Source of the DNA: Labrys okinawensis
GTDB lineage: Bacteria > Pseudomonadota > Alphaproteobacteria > Rhizobiales > Labraceae
Length of the DNA stretch: 64,000 nt
Reading direction: 5' to 3'
Assembly (NCBI RefSeq): GCF_002982075.1
Contig: NZ_PUEJ01000001.1
Span: 731,706-795,705 of the forward strand
In this document: positions 60,558 through 64,000 of the stretch, piece after piece
Numbering within the stretch: the stretch's first letter is position 1
Layout of the letters: each line of letters begins with the position of its first letter
Notes under the pieces: generated by a model
Database searches by the model: none
What the model saw: only the letters and a program-made list of their open reading frames with translations
Told to the model about the DNA's origin: nothing
Made by a program: the position numbers and the translations under genes

Positions 60558-61826
60558 TTATCCTCTCTCGCTGATACTCGATGCTCGCCGCTTTATTTTC
60601 TGTGGCAAAGCAGTGATATTATTATCAATTCGATCAGCGACATTCTGAATTGTTAAATCAAAAAACTCTTTGATATAATATGAGCCGTTGACTTGCGTAT
60701 CAGAGATCATCTTCTGGATAAATGCATCTCTCAATTTGGGGTTCGGTATGGATTGAACCTTCCAGAACTGATTCAGCTTGTCTTCGTCACCGGAGGAGAC
60801 CAGTCCATCGAGTGCATAGTGGGCATTCCCGAGCACGAACACCGGGCAATTACGCTGAAGTGCCAATATCCCGGTGGTACTGTTGACCGTAATCAGCCCT
60901 CGAGCATGACGGACCAATAGGCCGGTTGACCCGTCGTCAATCAGGGAAACACGCGTTGCCACTCCTGCCAACCGCGCAAACTCGGCAACGAAATGATGAT
61001 AGGATTTATGCCCACGATCGAGGGGATGCGCTTTGAAGGCGAGACAGGTGTCCGGCGGAGCATTCTCGGCAAAGGAGCGTATTGTGGCCTCAATCACCCG
61101 CTCCATCGTCCATCCCCTGCCATGGACACGCAACTGCAGATCGTCATGGACCTGCAGCGCGACCAGGAAGTAGCGTCGATCCATGTGCTCCACTAAATCA
61201 ATAACGCGCCGCGCATTTTTCAGACGATACATATACTTATAAATAGCATTCCGGCTCCACAACAACGCCTCCCTCGACAGTGAGCGATCTCTATGGTGCT
61301 CATACTGGTTGAAGACAAAACTGCCGATTGACATTGCTATGTAATATTTGAAGGCCCACCAGGCCATCGGCTTGAAGCCCTCAGGTGGAATGGCTGTATG
61401 GCTCGAAGGTACCGTTTCAACCGAGCTGTAGGCAGACAATTTTCGCGGCAGCTGCGAGGCGGCGTTATTTCCGTAGGGTTCGACCGTCACATAGTCAGGC
61501 CGGATATATCCCTCTTCAAGGCACCAGACGGGTACATTTAACTCTCGGCACAACGCGACGGCAATCTGGTGATAAGGGCGCTGATCGCCAAATAAAATTA
61601 CTCTGTCCGGCTTCTGCCCCACGAGAAATTGCAGAAACCAAGTCTTCCAGGTCGCTAGTCCGCCCGAGAATGTTATGGAGGGTATCGGCCGGGAATATAA
61701 GCGATCCCCGAAATTGAAGTTGATCTTTATGACTCGTTCTCCGCGAGCCAGAAAAAATTGCCCCAATTCCGAAAAGAATGGGCCAACCGGTCCTTGTAGG
61801 AGCACGCTAAATGTCGAGCGATTCAT
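60558..61826 (-). CDS. kpsS: Capsule polysaccharide biosynthesis protein, KpsS-type (Kdo transferase)
   Basis: The protein has 422 aa from MNRSTFSVLLQGPVGPFF. It shows the capsule_synth family layout: LQGPVGPFFSELGQFFLARGE, VILFGDQRPYHQIAV, VWCLEEGYIRPDYVTVEP, then CLAFKAHPLDRGHKSY and LIDDGSTGLLVRHARGLITVNSTTGI. KpsS adds the first beta-Kdo to the phosphatidylglycerol anchor of group 2 capsules at the inner membrane. The expected partner KpsC is not in the window, so the capsule locus must extend or be scattered. Confidence 0.9.
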   Translation of the reverse strand: MNRSTFSVLLQGPVGPFFSELGQFFLARGERVIKINFNFGDRLYSRPIPSITFSGGLATWKTWFLQFLVGQKPDRVILFGDQRPYHQIAVALCRELNVPVWCLEEGYIRPDYVTVEPYGNNAASQLPRKLSAYSSVETVPSSHTAIPPEGFKPMAWWAFKYYIAMSIGSFVFNQYEHHRDRSLSREALLWSRNAIYKYMYRLKNARRVIDLVEHMDRRYFLVALQVHDDLQLRVHGRGWTMERVIEATIRSFAENAPPDTCLAFKAHPLDRGHKSYHHFVAEFARLAGVATRVSLIDDGSTGLLVRHARGLITVNSTTGILALQRNCPVFVLGNAHYALDGLVSSGDEDKLNQFWKVQSIPNPKLRDAFIQKMISDTQVNGSYYIKEFFDLTIQNVADRIDNNITALPQKIKRRASSISERG

Positions 61827-62158
61827 CTGAAGACCGGCGAACGAACATCAAGGCACAAAAGCATATTTATTTCTAAATTTACAATATTACCTTTTGTAGA
61901 AGATAGAATATTTCATGATCACTGCCTATAAATATAAACTAAACATATTTATAAAATAGGATACCTATATTACTCCTCAAAAGCTTCTTACAGCAATATT
62001 TCTTGGTAATATATCGCAGCATGTTAGTCTCCTTCAATCGATGCGGCAAGCTCATAACAGCTGCAGCCGGGTCAGCGCTAGGCTCCTGCAATCAGAACTC
62101 ATGAGCCCAATTTCGCATATCGGCTGAATCATCTTCAAACCTTCGGTGCCGTATTCAA
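61827..62158. other. AT-rich gene-free interval
   Basis: About 330 bases upstream of the KpsS-type gene, AT-rich in its first half. Probably holds that gene's promoter, but no clear hexamer pair can be defended. Nothing else recognised. Confidence 0.5.
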
Positions 62159-62635
62159 TTATACATCATAGGATGAGAGCTTTGCATGCAGATGGATCTC
62201 CAGCTGCACGGGCGTAAGATCATCGATCGTCAACGGAAACAGCGGCACGTTGGCAACACCGTTTGACCAACGCCATTGCCGGTTGCCGTCGCGCTCACAC
62301 GGATGGAAGCCACGGCCAAGCAAGGGATGGTCAAGCGGCACCTCACGTATCATTCGAGCTGTGCGCACCACGATACGGCCGATCGCGATCCCAAAACGAG
62401 AAGCTCTTTTCCCCTTCTCGGATGCGACAAGCCCCGATCGAGATGTTATTTGCACCTCCTTGATCCGGGGCGGCACAACAAAGGTGTGAATGGTTCCTTC
62501 GACGGAAACAGGCTCGAGTTCCACACCGTTACATCGTAGGCGGAGGGCAGGGTCGCCGACTGCGCGACGGAGCTTTCCTCTTTCTCGGCCTTCCGCTCTT
62601 CCCATACCTGGAACTCCAGACGTCCCTGCATACAA
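62159..62635 (-). CDS. C-terminal-type fragment of a Hint-associated protein
   Basis: The frame has 158 aa. Residues 40-150 (VPPRIKEVQITSRSGLVASE, RFGIAIGRIVVRTARM, LDHPLLGRGFHPCERDGNRQ, WRWSNGVANVPL) match the C-terminal domain that follows Hint domains in alphaproteobacterial secreted proteins. The Hint part itself and a signal peptide are absent, and there is no ribosome site at the ATG. It is most likely a truncated remnant, possibly still translated. Confidence 0.5.
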   Translation of the reverse strand: MYAGTSGVPGMGRAEGRERGKLRRAVGDPALRLRCNGVELEPVSVEGTIHTFVVPPRIKEVQITSRSGLVASEKGKRASRFGIAIGRIVVRTARMIREVPLDHPLLGRGFHPCERDGNRQWRWSNGVANVPLFPLTIDDLTPVQLEIHLHAKLSSYDV

Positions 62636-62713
62636 ACATGCGACAGAATTGATTCACACAGCCGAAACAATAATAGAAATAATCTTAATTCAATATTACA
62701 AACAAGTAATAAA

Positions 62714-62742
62714 AAATAACGGGAGCTTTGCTCCCGTTATTT
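62714..62742 (-). terminator. Intrinsic terminator of the porin gene
   Basis: AAATAACGGGAGC and its exact complement (13 bp) enclose TTT and are followed on the minus strand by TTTTATTAC. It lies 18 bases after the porin stop codon. Confidence 0.92.
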
Positions 62743-62759
62743 CCTAAGATAATCCGAAG

Positions 62760-63452
62760 TCAGAACTTATAGTTCAGGCCGACACGAACCGCATGAAAAT
62801 CAGGCGTTGCTTTCGTGCTCAAGTTGGCGTTACCAACCCTATATCCGCCGAAATCGACATACTGATATTCGAGGCGGCCACTCAGGTTATCGGTGAAGGC
62901 ATATTCGACGCCAGCCCCTGCGGTCCAGCCAAGCTTGGTGCTGCTGTCCTTGATCGAGACTCCGTCGTAATTCAACTTATAGTCAATGTTGCCATAAGCC
63001 AAACCACCCGTAGCGTAGATCAGGAAGCGATCAAAGGCGTACCCGATACGCGGGCGGAGCGTGCCATACCACTTGACGTCAGACTGCCCCTTGCCTGGGA
63101 TCCCCGCTACCGAGCCGGTAACGCTGTCCTTGATTTGAGATCCTTGGATGTCGGCCTCCAGGCCGATCACAATATTGTCGAGCTGATAGTTGTAGCCAGC
63201 CTGCAGACCTCCGAGGATGCCCTTGCCACTCGCCTTGCCGATATCCCCGATATAGTTGGGATAATGGACCCCGACACGATCGTCTCCACCGAAGGCATAG
63301 CCAATATTCGCACCGGCATAAAACCCGGTCCAAGAAAACGGCAAAGCGGCCGGTGGCACTGGTTCGACAGAGGACGGAGCCAAGTCGGCACCGAAAGCAG
63401 CTGTCGATGTAAGTATAAGAGCGGTCACCGCCGCAGACATTCTCATCTTCAT
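62760..63452 (-). CDS. Outer-membrane beta-barrel protein (Omp25/Omp31 family)
   Basis: The product has 230 aa from MKMRMSAAVTALIL. GGAG sits very close to this ATG and 8 bases before the second in-frame ATG (63446), which may be the real start. Signal peptide ends at AFG-ADL. Eight-stranded barrel with WTGFYAGANIGYAFGG, LQAGYNYQLDNIVIGLEADI, VKWYGTLRPRIGYAFDRFLIYATGG and the terminal VGLNYKF (final Phe for BAM recognition). Abundant surface protein of Rhizobiales. It has its own strong terminator. Confidence 0.93.
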   Translation of the reverse strand: MKMRMSAAVTALILTSTAAFGADLAPSSVEPVPPAALPFSWTGFYAGANIGYAFGGDDRVGVHYPNYIGDIGKASGKGILGGLQAGYNYQLDNIVIGLEADIQGSQIKDSVTGSVAGIPGKGQSDVKWYGTLRPRIGYAFDRFLIYATGGLAYGNIDYKLNYDGVSIKDSSTKLGWTAGAGVEYAFTDNLSGRLEYQYVDFGGYRVGNANLSTKATPDFHAVRVGLNYKF

Positions 63453-63485
63453 TACTCCGTTTTTCTTACTTTCATCCCGATGCAT

Positions 63486-63871
63486 CGGCCGTTACGGGCT
63501 TAGAAGCACTTCAGACCAGGATGTAACGAAACACTGCAACACTAACCAAGAATCCCAATGCCCATCTTTTAAGGCAAAAGAACTGCGTATTGCTATCACC
63601 CACAGGCTGCCGGAACAATATGATAAAATAGGTAAAAAACACATTTTCTTATAAATATTGTTTATTATCTCGCATAAACATTTAGGTAAAATATGAGCCT
63701 TCTCTGTCCAATGAGAGATTAAAATCGGATTGCTCTGTTTTTTATATGGTGTATATCTTGCCCGAATTCCAGAAGGCTACGCCCGATCCTATTCGCACCA
63801 GATTCTCGATCACACTCGATCACACTTGGGCCATGAAGGGCTGATCGGAAGAAAAGCGCTGCCGTTGAAAA
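63486..63871. other. Divergent promoter region with a short tandem repeat
   Basis: About 390 bases between the porin gene and the polysaccharide-export gene, AT-rich near 63600-63760. Contains CTCGATCACA twice in tandem (63807-63826). No gene recognised. Confidence 0.5.
63807..63828. repeat. Tandem 10-bp repeat
   Basis: CTCGATCACA occurs twice without a gap, followed by CT. It lies about 45 bases before the export-lipoprotein start and could be a direct-repeat binding site. Confidence 0.5.
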
Positions 63872-64000
63872 GTGAGTGATGTCGAAGTGCTGCGTATTCC
63901 AATCATTCTCCTGATCACCGCCGGCCTTGCGGCTTGTTCCAGCCTGCCGAATGCGGGTCCCACGGCCAAAACCATTCTGAGCCGTCAGCAGAATGGCGGT
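63872..64000 (+). CDS. Polysaccharide export outer-membrane lipoprotein (Wza/KpsD type), 3' end outside the window
   Basis: Only the first 43 codons are inside the window, from GTG at 63872 (or GTG at 63887). The signal peptide IPIILLITAGLAAC ends in a lipobox with Cys, followed by SSLPNAGPTAKTI, the typical mature start of polysaccharide-export secretins (Poly_export family). With the nearby KpsS-type gene this points to a capsule or exopolysaccharide export locus running on past the window edge. Family assignment rests on a short stretch. Confidence 0.65.
   Translation, partial: MSDVEVLRIPIILLITAGLAACSSLPNAGPTAKTILSRQQNGG

Noticed and set aside
1..64000. CRISPR array, tRNA/rRNA genes, transposase, integrase or phage genes
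   Set aside because: No regularly spaced repeats, no cloverleaf-forming intergenic sequence noticed, and no recombinase motifs among the genes. A dedicated scan (tRNAscan, CRISPR finder) would be needed for proof.

Overview
The window reads as chromosome of a GC-rich, plant- or soil-associated alphaproteobacterium of the order Hyphomicrobiales (Rhizobiales). Supporting signs are a LexA box of the alphaproteobacterial GTTC-N7-GTTC type in front of dinB, an S21 protein with a TTG start, an Omp25/31-type porin, DUF1311/LprI and caspase-Sel1 proteins, dispersed palindromic repeats of the kind seen in rhizobia, and a very high density of ABC sugar importers and SDR dehydrogenases. The genus cannot be settled from the sequence alone.

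Layout. 1-11.6 kb: envelope and housekeeping genes (secreted caspase-like/Sel1 protein, lipoprotein with a tail-fibre-chaperone-like domain, CtpA protease, polysaccharide deacetylase, L,D-transpeptidase, SOS-controlled DNA polymerase IV, esterase, cupin, SDR with a divergent HxlR regulator). 11.7-36.4 kb: three carbohydrate-uptake loci side by side. The first (11.7-19.6) is a GntR-linked MalEFG/UgpC-type importer with an esterase, a tagatose-epimerase-like TIM barrel and a Gfo/Idh/MocA dehydrogenase. The second (20.0-26.2) is a LacI-autoregulated importer with an intracellular GH127 beta-L-arabinofuranosidase. The third (26.6-36.4) is a large operon with a split transketolase, an FGGY kinase, a ribose-type ABC importer, two polyol-type SDRs and a SorC/DeoR-type regulator, which looks like a complete route from a polyol or branched sugar to central metabolism.

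36.4-42 kb: small unknown proteins, rpsU framed by two copies of a dispersed repeat, lipoproteins, and a cytochrome b561/catalase-like peroxidase pair. 42.3-58.2 kb: a catabolic region under a LacI regulator, with dioxygenase, cyclase and SMP-30 proteins, acyl-CoA synthetase, several SDRs, a citryl-CoA-lyase-like protein, an iron-type alcohol dehydrogenase, a metallo-beta-lactamase-fold hydrolase, an MHS transporter, and an SDR/acyl-CoA dehydrogenase/APH-kinase trio. The last trio matches the kinase-plus-ACAD logic of 4-hydroxyacid (levulinate-type) catabolism, and the flanking lactonase-like proteins suggest lactone or hydroxyacid breakdown. This is the best candidate for an undescribed pathway.

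58.9-64 kb: AT-richer DNA with a KpsS-type capsule enzyme, an AI-2E family transporter, a Hint-associated protein fragment, an outer-membrane porin with a clear terminator, and the start of a polysaccharide-export lipoprotein. It is probably the edge of a capsule locus that continues past the window. No rRNA, tRNA, CRISPR array, prophage or insertion sequence was recognised.
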